Assembly: GCA_964017235.1 (NCBI GenBank)
Contig: OZ024936.1
Coordinates: 36,664,040-36,728,039, forward strand
Reading direction: 5' to 3'
Source: Sabellastarte sp. h YS-2021
Taxonomy: Eukaryota > Annelida > Polychaeta > Sabellida > Sabellidae
Length of the DNA stretch: 64,000 nucleotides
The position numbers were made by a program, and so were the translations under genes. The notes under the pieces were generated by a model. That model did not search any database and was not told the DNA's origin. It worked only from the letters and a program-made list of their open reading frames with translations. Positions 1-12,039 of this stretch are shown piece by piece (within the stretch, counting starts at the first letter, position 1; every line of letters starts with the position of its first letter).

Positions 1-1
1 T

Positions 2-23
2 AAGCGTCCCTTGCGGGACGCTT
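2..23 (+). repeat. 5'-terminal hairpin of family C
   Basis: This is a perfect 9-bp inverted repeat with a 4-nt loop. A diverged version starts the C copy at 24,929, and one arm recurs inverted near the 3' ends (18,964 and 36,091). Confidence 0.75.
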
Positions 24-398
24 GTTTGTGTATGGGAGAGCTTCAGGCTCCGGCGGCTCCGCCGGCTCCGCATTTTGTTTTCATTATAACTCTGTAACCG
101 TTAGGCGGATTCTTTTCAAATTTGGCAGGTTTAGGCAGTAGCCTTGGGGAATTTTTTTGAATATGCTGCAGTGACATTTCAACCAATCAGAGAGGTCACA
201 TGACCAAAAATGTCTTTTTTCGATGGGGAAGCTTGTCCGGATGATAACTTGAAAGGAATTTTATCAATTCACCTGAAACTTGGCGAATACATTCATTCTA
301 TTAAAATCTGGAAATCATTAGATTTTGGCATTGATTGGTCAAGAAATGGCTGAGTAATTAATGATTAATTAATCATTACGAATTTTCCAAATAAGGAA

Positions 399-800
399 AA
401 CACAAAAATGCTTATATCTCGAAAACTGTGCTAGATAGAGCGATTTCGACGAAATTTTTGACCCACAGGGTATCTCTGCGGAGTAGTTTTCCCAATTTTC
501 AAAAAATTTTTGTCTCGCCCAAAATGGCGGCCATTTTGAATTTTCGAAATTTTCGCAAAAGTTGCAAAACACAAAAATGCTTATATCTCAAAAACCGTGC
601 TAGATAGAGCAATTTCGACAAAATTTTTGACCCGCAGGATATCTCTGTGGAGTACTTTTCCCAATTTTCAAAAAATTTTTGTCTCGCCAAAAATGGCGGC
701 CATTTTGAATTTTCGAAATTTTCGCAAAAATTGCAAAACACAAAAATGCTTATATCTCAAAAACCGTGCTACATAGAGCGATTTCGACGAAATTTTTTAT
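399..800 (+). repeat. C-type internal tandem units, about 169 bp
   Basis: The phrase CACAAAAATGCTTATATCTC recurs at 401, 570 and 739, giving a 169-170-bp period. Each unit also has 'ATGGCGGCCATTTTGAATTTT' without the final base differences of other copies and a 'GATTTCGACGAAATTTTTGA' core. Related units occur at 25,320-26,390 and 35,380-35,990. Short open frames here, on both strands, are by-products of the repeat. Confidence 0.8.
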
Positions 801-831
801 CTTCAGGGTATCTCTGCAGAGTAGCTATCCC

Positions 832-2930
832 AAAGAGCTTTCACTTGGTGAAGTTTCAGACCCATAGCTAATTGCTCACCTACTCAAAAAGAGTAAATGC
901 GAATTACCTCTAAAAGTATTGCAGATGGCCAATTTTTCTCAAATAACTCATTCACCTACTTTTGGAAGAGCTTTCACTTGGTGAAGTTTCAGACCCGTAG
1001 CTAATTACTCAACTACTCAAAATGAGTAAATGCTAATTATCTCAAAATCTATTGCGGATACCCAATTTTTATCAAATAACTCATTCATGTACTTTTGGGA
1101 GAGCTTTCACTTGGTGAAGTTTCAGACCCATAGCTAATTATTTACCTACTCAAAATGAGTAAATGCTAATTATCTGTAAAAGTCTTGCGGATACCCAATT
1201 TTTATCAAATAACTCATTCATCTACTTGTGGGAGAGCTTTCACATGGTGAAGTTTCAGACCCATAGCTAATTACTCACCTGCTCAAAATGAGTAAATGCG
1301 AATTATCTCTAAAAGTATTGCAGATAGCCAATTTTTCTCAAATAACTCATTCACCTACTTTTGGGAGAGCTTTCACTTGGTGAAGTTTCAGACCCATAGC
1401 TAATTACTCACCTACTCAAAATGAGTAAATGCGAATTATCTCTAAAAGTATTGCAGATAGCCAATTTTTCTCAAATAACTCATTCACCTACTTTTGGGAG
1501 AGCTTTCACTTGGTGAAGTTTCAGACCCATAGCTAATTACTCACCTACTCAAAATGAGTAAATGCTAATTATCTCTAAAAGTATTGCAGATAGCCAATTT
1601 TTGTCAAATAACTCATTCACCTACTTTTGGGAGAGCTTTCACTTGGTGAAGTTTCAGACCCATAGCTAATTACTCACCTACTCAAAATGAGTAAGTGCGA
1701 ATTATCTCTAAAAGTATTGCAGATAGCCAATTTTTGTCAAATAACTCATTCACCTACTTTTGGGAGAGCTTTCACTTGGTGAAGTTTCAGACCCATAGCT
1801 AATTACTCACCTACTCAAAATGAGTAAATGCGAATTATCTCTAAAAGTATTGCAGATAGCCAATTTTTCTCAAATAACTCATTCACCTACTTTTGGGAGA
1901 GCTTTCACTTGGTGAAGTTTCAGACCCATAGCTAATTACTCACCTACTCAAAATGAGTAAATGCGAATTATCTCTAAAAGTATTGCAGATAGCCAATTTT
2001 TCTCAAATAACTCATTCACCTACTTTTGGGAGAGCTTTCACTCTGTGAAGTTTCAGACCCATAGCTAATTACTCACCTACTCAAAATGAGTAAATGCGAA
2101 TTATCTCTAAAAGTATTGCAGATAGCCAATTTTTCTCAAATAACTCATTCACCTACTTTTGGGAGAGCTTTCACTCTGTGAAGTTTCAGACCCATAGCTA
2201 ATTACTCACCTACGCAAAATGAGTAAATGCGAATTATCTCTAAAAGTATTGCAGATAGCCAATTTTTCTCAAATAACTCATTCACCTACTTTTGGGAGAG
2301 CTTTCACTTGGTGAAGTTTCAGACCCATAGCTAATTACTCACCTACTCAAAATGAGTAAATGTGAATTATCTCTAAAAGTATTGCAGATAGCCAATTTTT
2401 CTCAAATAACTCATTCACCTACTTTTGGGAGAGCTTTCACTCTGTGAAGTTTCAGACCCATAGCTATTTATTCACCTACTCAAAATGAATAAATGCTAAT
2501 TATCAGTAAAAGTATTGTGGATACCCAATTTTTATCAAATACTCATTCATCTACTTGTGGGAGAGCTTTCACATGGTGAAGTTTCAGACCCATAGCTAAT
2601 TACTCACCTACTCAAAATGAGTAAATGCGAATTACCTCTAAAAGTATTGCAGATAGCCAATTTTTCTCAAATAACTCATTCACCTACTTTTGGGAGAGCT
2701 TTCACTTGGTGAAGTTTCAGACCCATAGATAATTATTCACCTACTCAAAATGAGTAAATGTGAATTATCTCTTAATAGTATTGCAGATAGCCAATTTTTC
2801 TCAAATAACTCATTCACTTACTTTTGGAAGAGCTTTCACACACGAAAATGAAAAATTGTGAATATCTCAGAAAAGCTATTTCTTCTGCTTTAATGCTCGG
2901 CGGGAGATACACACCGCGGCAGTGGTCTTG
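832..2930 (+). mobile_element. A-type element (A0), 5' end missing
   Basis: The 3' end is complete: subterminal GGCGGGAGATA (2,899-2,909), hairpin ACCGC-GGCA-GTGGT (2,913-2,926) and terminal CTTG (2,927-2,930). The same 3' end occurs at 48,135 and, reversed, at 53,275. The expected 5' motif TATCTCCCGCC is absent, and the array abuts C sequence at about 832. The C unit resumes at 2,931. It is therefore either a 5'-truncated copy or a copy that lost its 5' end later. Confidence 0.65.
835..2830 (+). repeat. 133-bp tandem array, about 15 units
   Basis: The landmark GAGCTT(T)CAC recurs at 835, 969, 1,101, 1,234 and 1,367 and onwards, a period of 132-134 bp. The units are highly similar, with a few variants such as ACTCTGTG for ACTTGGTG. 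The same unit makes up 40,520-46,990. Each unit carries TACTCA...TGAGTA, a 6-bp inverted repeat around an 11-nt loop. Confidence 0.92.
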
Positions 2931-3580
2931 ACAAAAAATTTTGTCTCCCCAAAAATGGTGGCCATTTTGAATTTTCAAAGTTTTTGCAAAACACAAAAAT
3001 GCTTATATCTCGAAAACCGTGCTATATGGAGCAAACTCAACAAAATTTTGGACCTGCTGGGTATCTCTGCAGAGTAGCCATGCCAATTTTCAAAATATTT
3101 TTGTCTCGCCAAATATAGCGGACATTTTTAATTTTTTATGTCGTCACTCTGCGGCGTGGGCGTACGCGTACGCGTCCGCGTGAACAACTTCTCCTCCAAA
3201 ACTACAAGGCCTAGAGACGTGCTGTTTTTTTTAAAAGATACCTTATCTATCGAGGATGAAAAATTGTTCAAGGCATGCAAATCTGTCTGTTCGTCTGTTT
3301 GCTAGAGACATTACAAGGGGGGTACCCCCACCAAAAGTGTGAAAATTTCAACACTTAATCACAATTTTCTCAGTGACTATTGCAGGGATTTCTCTCATAT
3401 CTTGCATATATGTACTAGGCCACAGGTAGATTCTCTTGTGTGAGTATGAGACCTTGATCTGTCTTACTTTCTTTTTAATAAATTTTTTTAATAATTTTTA
3501 ATGCATTAAAATTCATGAAATCATGCACAAAATCATTTATAACTTGAAAAGTGTTGCATTTAGAGCATTTTGTTAAAATA

Positions 3581-6489
3581 TGTTATTCAGCTACTTTTTT
3601 CATAGCTACAATATGGTGAGTAAGTTGCGTGCCTGTCTCAATAGCTAAGTGAGTAATAGCTACTTTTGGGCTTTTCAGTAACTTCCATCATGAGTAAAAT
3701 CACTTGTAACTTAAAAACTATTGCATTTAGAGAATTTCGTATAAATATGTTATTCAGCTACTTTTGGGTCAGCTATAACATAGTAAAATTTTAGACCTGT
3801 AGCTCATGGCATAGCTGAGTAATAGCTACTTTTAGGTTATCACTGTTGAGTAAATCGCTTATAACTTCAAAACTATTGCATTTAGAGAATTTCGTATAAA
3901 CATGTTATTCAGCTACTTTTGGGTCAGCTATAACATAGTAAAATTTCAGACCTGTAGCTCATGGCATAGCTGAGTAATAGCTACTTTTAGGTTATCACTG
4001 TTGAGTAAATCGCTTATAACTTGGAAACTATTGCATTTACAGTATTTTGTTTCAATATGTTATTCACCTATTTTGGGATCAGCTATAACATAGTGAAGTT
4101 TCAGATCTGTGGCTCATTGCATAGCTGAGTAATAGCTACTTTGAAGTTCTCACTATTGAGTAAATCACTTGTAACTTAAAACCTATTGCATTTAGAGAAT
4201 TTCGTATAAATATGTTATTCAGCTACTTTTGGGCCAGCTATAACATAGTGAAATTTCAGATCTGTAGGTCATGGCATAGCTGAGTAATAGCTACTTTTAG
4301 GTCATCACTATTGAGTAAATCAGTTGTAACTTGAAAACTATTGCATTTACAGTATTTTGCTTAAATATGTTGTTCACCTACTTTTGGGTCAGCTATAACA
4401 TAGTAAAATTTCAGACCTGTAGCTCATTGCATAGCTGAGTAATAACTATTTTGAGGTTCTCACTATTGAGTAAATCAGTTGTAATTGCAAAACTATTGCA
4501 TTTAGAGAATTTCGTATAAATATGTTATTCAGCTACTTTTGGGCCAGCTATAACATAGTAAAATTTCAGACCTGTAGCTCATTGCATAGCTGAGTAATAA
4601 CTACTTTGAGGTTCTCACTATTGAGTAAATCAGTTGTAATTGCAAAACTATTGCATTTAGAGAATTTCGTATAAATATGTTATTCAGCTACTTTTGGGCC
4701 AGCTATAACATAGTGAAATTTCAGATCTGTAGGTCATGGCACAGCTGAGTAATAGCTACTTTGAAGTTCTCACTATTGAGTAAATCAGTTGTAATTGGAA
4801 AACTATTGCATTTACAGAATTTCGTATAAATATGTTATTCAGCTACTTTTGGGTCAGCTATAACATAGTGAAATTTCAGACCTGTAGCTCATGGCATAGC
4901 TGAGTAATAGCTACTTTTAGGTCATCACTATTGAGTAAATCAGTTGTAACTTGAAAACTATTGCATTTACAGTATTTTGCTTAAATATGTTGTTCACCTA
5001 CTTTTGGGTCAGCTATAACATAATAAAATTTCAGACCTGTAGCTCATTGCATAGCTGAGTAATAACTACTTTGAGGTTCTCACTATTGAGTAAATCAGTT
5101 GTAATTGCAAAACTATTGCATTTAGAGAATTTAGTATAAATATGTTATTCAGCTACTTTTGGGTCAGCTATAACATAGTAAAATTTCAGACCTGTAGCTC
5201 ATGGCATAGCTGAGTAATAGCTACTTTTAGGTCATCACTATTGAGTAAATCAGTTGTAACTTGAAAACTATTGCATGTACAGTATTTTACTTAAATATGT
5301 TGTTCACCTACTTTTGGGTCAGCTATAACATAGTAAAATTTCAGACCTGTAGCTCATGGCATAGCTGAGTAATAGTTACTTTGAGGTTATCACTGTTGAG
5401 TAAATCGCTTATAACTTGGAAATTATTGCATTTAGAGTATTTTGTTTCAATATGTTATTCACCTATTTTGGGGTCAGCTATAACATAGTGAAGTTCCAGA
5501 CCTGTGACTCATTGCATAGCCGAGTAATAGCTACTTTGAAGTTCTCAATGTTGAGCAAATCACTTATAATTTGAAAGCTATTGCATTTAGAGAATTTAGT
5601 ATAAATATGTTATTCAGCTACTTTTGGGTCAGCTATAACATAGTAAAATTTCAGACCTGTAGCTCATGGCATAGCTGAGTAATAGCTACTTTTATGTTAT
5701 CACTGTTGAGTAAATCACTTATAACTTGGAAACTATTGCATTTAGAGTATTTTGTTGCAATATGTTATTCACCTATTTTGGGGTCAGCTATAACATAGTG
5801 AAGTTCCAGACCTGTGGCTCATTGCATAGCTGAGTAATAGCTACTTTGAAGTTCTCACTGTTGAGTAAATCAGTTGTAATTGGAAAACTATTGCCTTTAC
5901 AGAAATTTGTGCAAATATGTTATTCAGCTACTTTTGGGTCAGCTATAACATAGTGAAATTACAGACCTGTAGCTCATGGCACAACTGAGCAATAGCTATT
6001 CTCAGGCACTGACTGTTGAGTAAATCGGCTATAACTTGAAAAATATTGCATTTGGAGTATTTTGTTAAAATATATTGTTCACCTACTTTTGGGTTAGCTA
6101 TAACATAGTGAAATTACAGACCTATAGCTCATGGCATAGCGGAGCAATAGCTATTTTCAGGTTCTCACTATTGAGTAAATCAGTTGTAACTTGAAAACTA
6201 TTGCATTTACAGTATTTTGCTTAAATATGTTGTTCACCTACTTTTAGGTCAGCTATAACAGAGCAAAAATTCAGACATGTAGCTCATTGCATAGCTGAGT
6301 AATAGTTACTTTGAGGTTCTCACTCTTGAGTAAATCAGTAGTAACTTGAAAACTATTACATTTAGAGTATTTTGTTAAATATGTTTTTCACAGACGTTTT
6401 GGTCAGCTATAACATAGTGAAATTGCAGACCTCTATGTCATGGCATAGCTGAGCAATAGCTTCTTTCAGGTTCTCACTGTTGAGTAAAT
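3581..6489 (+). repeat. 155-bp tandem array in B copy 1, about 19 units
   Basis: GGTCAGCTATAACATAG recurs every 155 bp (3,767, 3,922, 4,077, 4,232 and onwards). The units contain the inverted repeat TAGCT-GAGTAAT-AGCTA. They fall into several variants that alternate along the array. Confidence 0.92.
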
Positions 6490-7310
6490 CATTGTATCCA
6501 ACCTGTAGGAAATCATGGGCTGGGAATCTGTTAATATGGTCCGATTTGACCTTGGAACCCTCCTTCAAGGTCAAATGAGGATAGCCAAACATAAAAATGC
6601 TTATAACTCGCTTATTATTGGTCCTAGAGGTTTGGAATGAAAACCAACCTATAGAAAATCATGAGCTGGGAATTTTTTGGTGTGGTCGGATTTCACCTTG
6701 GACCCCTCCTTCAAGGTCAAATGAGGATAGCCAAACTTAAAAGTGCTTATAACTCGCTTATTATTGGTCCTAGAGGTTTGGAATGGAAAACCAACCTATA
6801 GAAAATCATGGGCTGGGAATCTTTTGGTGTGGTCAGATTTCACCTTAGACCCCTCCTTCCAGGTCAAACGAAGATAGCCAAACTTAAAGTGCTTATAACT
6901 CGCGTATTATTGGTCTTGGAGGTTTGGGATGGTAAACCAACATATAGGAAATCATGGGCTGGGATTCTTTTGGTGTGGTCAGATTTGACCTGGGACCCCT
7001 CCTTCAAGGTCAATTGAGGATAGCCAAACTTACAATTGCTTAGAACTCGCTTATTATTGGTCCTACAGGTTTGGGATGGTAAACAAGCTACAGGAAATCA
7101 TGGGCTGGGAATTTTTTTGTGTGGTCGGATTTGACCTTGGACCCCTCCGTCAAGGTCAAACAAGGATAGGCAAACTTAAAAAGTGCCTATGACTGATTTA
7201 TTATTGGTCCGAGAGGTTTGGGATGGTAAACCATCCTAAATTCTTTGGCTGGGAATCTTTTGGTATGGTCAGATTTGACCTTTGGACCCCTTCTTCATGG
7301 TCGAACGAGG
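6490..7310 (+). repeat. 146-bp tandem array in B copy 1, about 6 units
   Basis: The phrase GGTCCTAGAGGTTTGG recurs at 6,620, 6,766, 6,912 and 7,059, a period of 146-147 bp. Each unit has GACCTTGGACCCCTCCTTCA and GGATAGCCAAACTTAAAAGT. Related units occur at 19,800-20,360 and 36,990-37,480. Confidence 0.88.
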
Positions 7311-7566
7311 ATATTGCATTTATAGTATTTCTTTAAATATTTTTAACCTACTTTTTACACTTAAACAATTACCTTGTTACTTTATTTCATAATACCATTT
7401 GCAGGGCACAACTTTTTTGTCCTTTTTTTCTGTCAGCTTCGGAATATCTTTCGAACATGCTGTTCAGTTACCATTTACTGTATTTCTGTACAGCCCTTTC
7501 CCTGATAATTATGCTTTCCTCTCATTATCACCATCACAAATCAAAAACATGCAGTCAGCTGACACA

Positions 7567-7594
7567 GTGCCCGTTCACGGGCACTCTCCTCTTG
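7567..7594 (+). repeat. 3'-terminal hairpin and end of B copy 1
   Basis: GTGCCCG, loop TTCA, then CGGGCAC (7,567-7,584) is a 7-bp stem followed by TCTCCTCTTG. Equivalent hairpins lie at 12,012-12,029, 18,789-18,806 and, with one stem substitution, 20,625-20,642. Confidence 0.75.
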
Positions 7595-10500
7595 TTATGT
7601 CGTCACTCTGCGGCGTGGGCGTACGCGTACGTGTGAACAACTTCTCCTCCAAAACTACAAGGCCTAGAGACATGCTGTTTTTTTTAAAAGATACCTTATC
7701 TATCGAGGATGAAAAATTGTTCAAGGCATGCAAATCTGTCTGTTTGCTAGAGACATTACAAGGGGGGTACCCCCACCAAAAGTGTGAAAATTTCAACACT
7801 TAATCACAATTTTCTCAGTGATTATTGCAGGGATTTCTCTCATATCTTGCATATATGTACTAGGCCACAGGTAGATTCTCTTGTGTGAGTATGAGACCTG
7901 GATCTGTCTTACTTTTTTTTTAATAAATTTTTTTAATAATTTTTAATGCATTAAAATTCATGAAATCATGCACAAAATCATTTATAACTTGAAAAGTGTT
8001 GCATTTAGAGCATTTTGTTAAAATATGTTATTCAGCTACTTTTTTCATAGCTACAATATGGTGAGTAAGTTGCGTGCCTGTCTCAATAGCTAAGTGAGTA
8101 ATAGCTACTTTTGGGCTTTTCAGTAACTTCCATCATGAGTAAAATCACTTGTAACTTAAAAACTATTGCATTTAGAGAATTTCGTATAAATATGTTATTC
8201 AGCTACTTTTGGGTCAGCTATAACATAGTAAAATTTTAGACCTGTAGCTCATGGCATAGCTGAGTAATAGCTACTTTTAGGTTATCACTGTTGAGTAAAT
8301 CGCTTATAACTTCAAAACTATTGCATTTAGAGAATTTCGTATAAACATGTTATTCAGCTACTTTTGGGTCAGCTATAACATAGTAAAATTTCAGACCTGT
8401 AGCTCATGGCATAGCTGAGTAATAGCTACTTTTAGGTTATCACTGTTGAGTAAATCGCTTATAACTTGGAAACTATTGCATTTACAGTATTTTGTTTCAA
8501 TATGTTATTCACCTATTTTGGGATCAGCTATAACATAGTGAAGTTTCAGATCTGTGGCTCATTGCATAGCTGAGTAATAGCTACTTTGAAGTTCTCACTA
8601 TTGAGTAAATCACTTGTAACTTAAAACCTATTGCATTTAGAGAATTTCGTATAAATATGTTATTCAGCTACTTTTGGGCCAGCTATAACATAGTGAAATT
8701 TCAGATCTGTAGGTCATGGCATAGCTGAGTAATAGCTACTTTTAGGTCATCACTATTGAGTAAATCAGTTGTAACTTGAAAACTATTGCATTTACAGTAT
8801 TTTGCTTAAATATGTTGTTCACCTACTTTTGGGTCAGCTATAACATAGTAAAATTTCAGACCTGTAGCTCATTGCATAGCTGAGTAATAACTACTTTGAG
8901 GTTCTCACTATTGAGTAAATCAGTTGTAATTGCAAAACTATTGCATTTAGAGAATTTCGTATAAATATGTTATTCAGCTACTTTTGGGCCAGCTATAACA
9001 TAGTAAAATTTCAGACCTGTAGCTCATTGCATAGCTGAGTAATAACTACTTTGAGGTTCTCACTATTGAGTAAATCAGTTGTAATTGCAAAACTATTGCA
9101 TTTAGAGAATTTCGTATAAATACGTTATTCAGCTACTTTTGGGCCAGCTATAACATAGTGAAATTTCAGATCTGTAGGTCATGGCACAGCTGAGTAATAG
9201 CTACTTTGAAGTTCTCACTATTGAGTAAATCAGTTGTAATTGGAAAACTATTGCATTTACAGAATTTCGTATAAATATGTTATTCAGCTACTTTTGGGTC
9301 AGCTATAACATAGTGAAATTTCAGACCTGTAGCTCATGGCATAGCTGAGTAATAGCTACTTTTAGGTCATCACTATTGAGTAAATCAGTTGTAACTTGAA
9401 AACTATTGCATTTACAGTATTTTGCTTAAATATGTTGTTCACCTACTTTTGGGTCAGCTATAACATAGTAAAATTTCAGACCTGTAGCTCATTGCATAGC
9501 TGAGTAATAACTACTTTGAGGTTCTCACTATTGAGTAAATCAGTTGTAATTGCAAAACTATTGCATTTAGAGAATTTAGTATAAATATGTTATTCAGCTA
9601 CTTTTGGGTCAGCTATAACATAGTAAAATTTCAGACCTGTAGCTCATGGCATAGCTGAGTAATAGCTACTTTTAGGTCATCACTATTGAGTAAATCAGTT
9701 GTAACTTGAAAACTCTTGCATGTACAGTATTTTGCTTAAATATGTTGTTCACCTACTTTTGGGTCAGCTATAACACAGTAAAATTTCAGACCTGTAGCTC
9801 ATGGCATAGCTGAGTAATAGTTACTTTGAGGTTATCACTGTTGAGTAAATCGCTTATAACTTGGAAATTATTGCATTTAGAGTATTTTGTTTCAATATGT
9901 TATTCACCTATTTTGGGGTCAGCTATAACATAGTGAAGTTCCAGACCTGTGACTCATTGCATAGCCGAGTAATAGCTACTTTGAAGTTCTCAATGTTGAG
10001 CAAATCACTTATAATTTGAAAGCTATTGCATTTAGAGAATTTGGTATAAATATGTTATTCAGCTACTTTTGGGTCAGCTATAACATAGTAAAATTTCAGA
10101 CCTGTAGCTCATGGCATAGCTGAGTAATAGCTACTTTTAGGTTATCACTGTTGAGTAAATCACTTATAACTTGGAAACTATTGCATTTAGAGTATTTTGT
10201 TGCAATATGTTATTCACCTATTTTGGGGTCAGCTATAACATAGTGAAGTTCCAGACCTGTGGCTCATTGCATAGCTGAGTAATAGCTACTTTGAAGTTCT
10301 CACTGTTGAGTAAATCAGTTGTAATTGGAAAACTATTGCCTTTACAGAAATTTGTGCAAATATGTTATTCAGCTACTTTTGGGTCAGCTATAACATAGTG
10401 AAATTACAGACCTGTAGCTCATGGCACAACTGAGCAATAGCTATTCTCAGGCACTGACTGTTGAGTAAATCGGCTATAACTTGAAAAATATTGCATTTGG

Positions 10501-12039
10501 AGTATTTTGTTAAAATATATTGTTCACCTACTTTTGGGTTAGCTATAACATAGTGAAATTACAGACCTATAGCTCATGGCATAGCGGAGCAATAGCTATT
10601 TTCAGGTTCTCACTATTGAGTAAATCAGTTGTAACTTGAAAACTATTGCATTTACAGTATTTTGCTTAAATATGTTGTTCACCTACTTTTAGGTCAGCTA
10701 TAACAGAGCAAAAATTCAGACATGTAGCTCATTGCATAGCTGAGTAATAGTTACTTTGAGGTTCTCACTCTTGAGTAAATCAGTAGTAACTTGAAAACTA
10801 TTACATTTAGAGTATTTTGTTAAATATGTTTTTCACAGACGTTTTGGTCAGCTATAACATAGTGAAATTGCAGACCTCTATGTCATGGCATAGCTGAGCA
10901 ATAGCTTCTTTCAGGTTCTCACTGTTGAGTAAATCATTGTATCCAACCTGTAGGAAATCATGGGCTGGGAATCTGTTAATATGGTCCGATTTGACCTTGG
11001 AACCCTCCTTCAAGGTCAAATGAGGATAGCCAAACATAAAAGTGCTTATAACTCGCTTATTATTGGTCCTAGAGGTTTGGAATGAAAACCAACCTATAGA
11101 AAATCATGAGCTGGGAATTTTTTGGTGTGGTCGGATTTCACCTTGGACCCCTCCTTCAAGGTCAAATGAGGATAGCCAAACTTAAAAGTGCTTATAACTC
11201 GCTTATTATTGGTCCTAGAGGTTTGGAATGGAAAACCAACCTATAGAAAATCATGGGCTGGGAATCTTTTGGTGTGGTCAGATTTCACCTTAGACCCCTC
11301 CTTCCAGGTCAAACGAAGATAGCCAAACTTAAAGTGCTTATAACTCGCGTATTATTGGTCTTGGAGGTTTGGGATGGTAAACCAACATATAGGAAATCAT
11401 GGGCTGGGATTCTTTTGGTGTGGTCAGATTTGACCTGGGACCCCTCCTTCAAGGTCAATTGAGGATAGCCAAACTTACAATTGCTTAGAACTCGCTTATT
11501 ATTGGTCCTACAGGTTTGGGATGGTAAACAAGCTACAGGAAATCATGGGCTGGGAATTTTTTTGTGTGGTCGGATTTGACCTTGGACCCCTCCGTCAAGG
11601 TCAAACAAGGATAGGCAAACTTAAAAAGTGCCTATGACTGATTTATTATTGGTCCGAGAGGTTTGGGATGGTAAACCATCCTAAATTCTTTGGCTGGGAA
11701 TCTTTTGGTATGGTCAGATTTGACCTTTGGACCCCTTCTTCATGGTCGAACGAGGATATTGCATTTATAGTATTTCTTTAAATATTTTTAACCTACTTTT
11801 TACACTTAAACAATTACCTTGTTACTTTATTTCATAATACCATTTGCAGGGCACAACTTTTTTGTCTTTTTTTTCTGTCAGCTTCGGAATATCTTTCGAA
11901 CATGCTGTTCAGTTACCATTTACTGTATTTCTGTACAGCCCTTTCCCTGATAATTATGCTTTCCTCTCATTATCACCATCACAAATCAAAAACATTCAGT
12001 CAGCTGACACAGTGCCCGTTCACGGGCACTCTCCTCTTG
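7595..12039 (+). mobile_element. Family B element, copy 2 of the trimer
   Basis: It starts immediately after the CTTG end of copy 1 and is almost identical to copy 1. Most differences are single bases, plus short indels in the leader. The 155-bp array (8,027-10,935) has the same length as in copy 1 (2,909 bp). The 146-bp array is at 10,936-11,755 and the 3' hairpin at 12,012-12,029. Near-identity indicates a recent duplication or multi-copy insertion. Confidence 0.75.

Larger units (their letters stand above)
3137..7594 (+). mobile_element. Family B element, copy 1 of a head-to-tail trimer
   Basis: The copy has four parts: a leader (ATGTCGTCACTCTGCGGCG), a 155-bp array (3,581-6,489), a 146-bp array (6,490-7,310) and a unique tail. 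The tail ends in a hairpin (7,567-7,584) and TCTCCTCTTG (to 7,594). It sits in a T-run of the C element. B lacks the inverted subterminal motif seen in A, C, D and E, but its 3' end has the same hairpin-plus-CTTG form. No credible protein is encoded; the 134-codon frame at 7,399-7,803 runs across the junction with copy 2. Confidence 0.75.

Noticed and set aside
835-2830. Regular direct repeats suggesting a CRISPR-like array
   Set aside because: The 133-bp units are contiguous with no unique spacers, no cas genes are present, and the genome is eukaryotic.
7399-7803. 134-codon frame recurring in the three B copies (also 11,844-12,203 and 18,621-18,854)
   Set aside because: It spans B tail and the next leader, changes its C-terminus with whatever follows, and has no recognisable domain; a by-product of the repeat.
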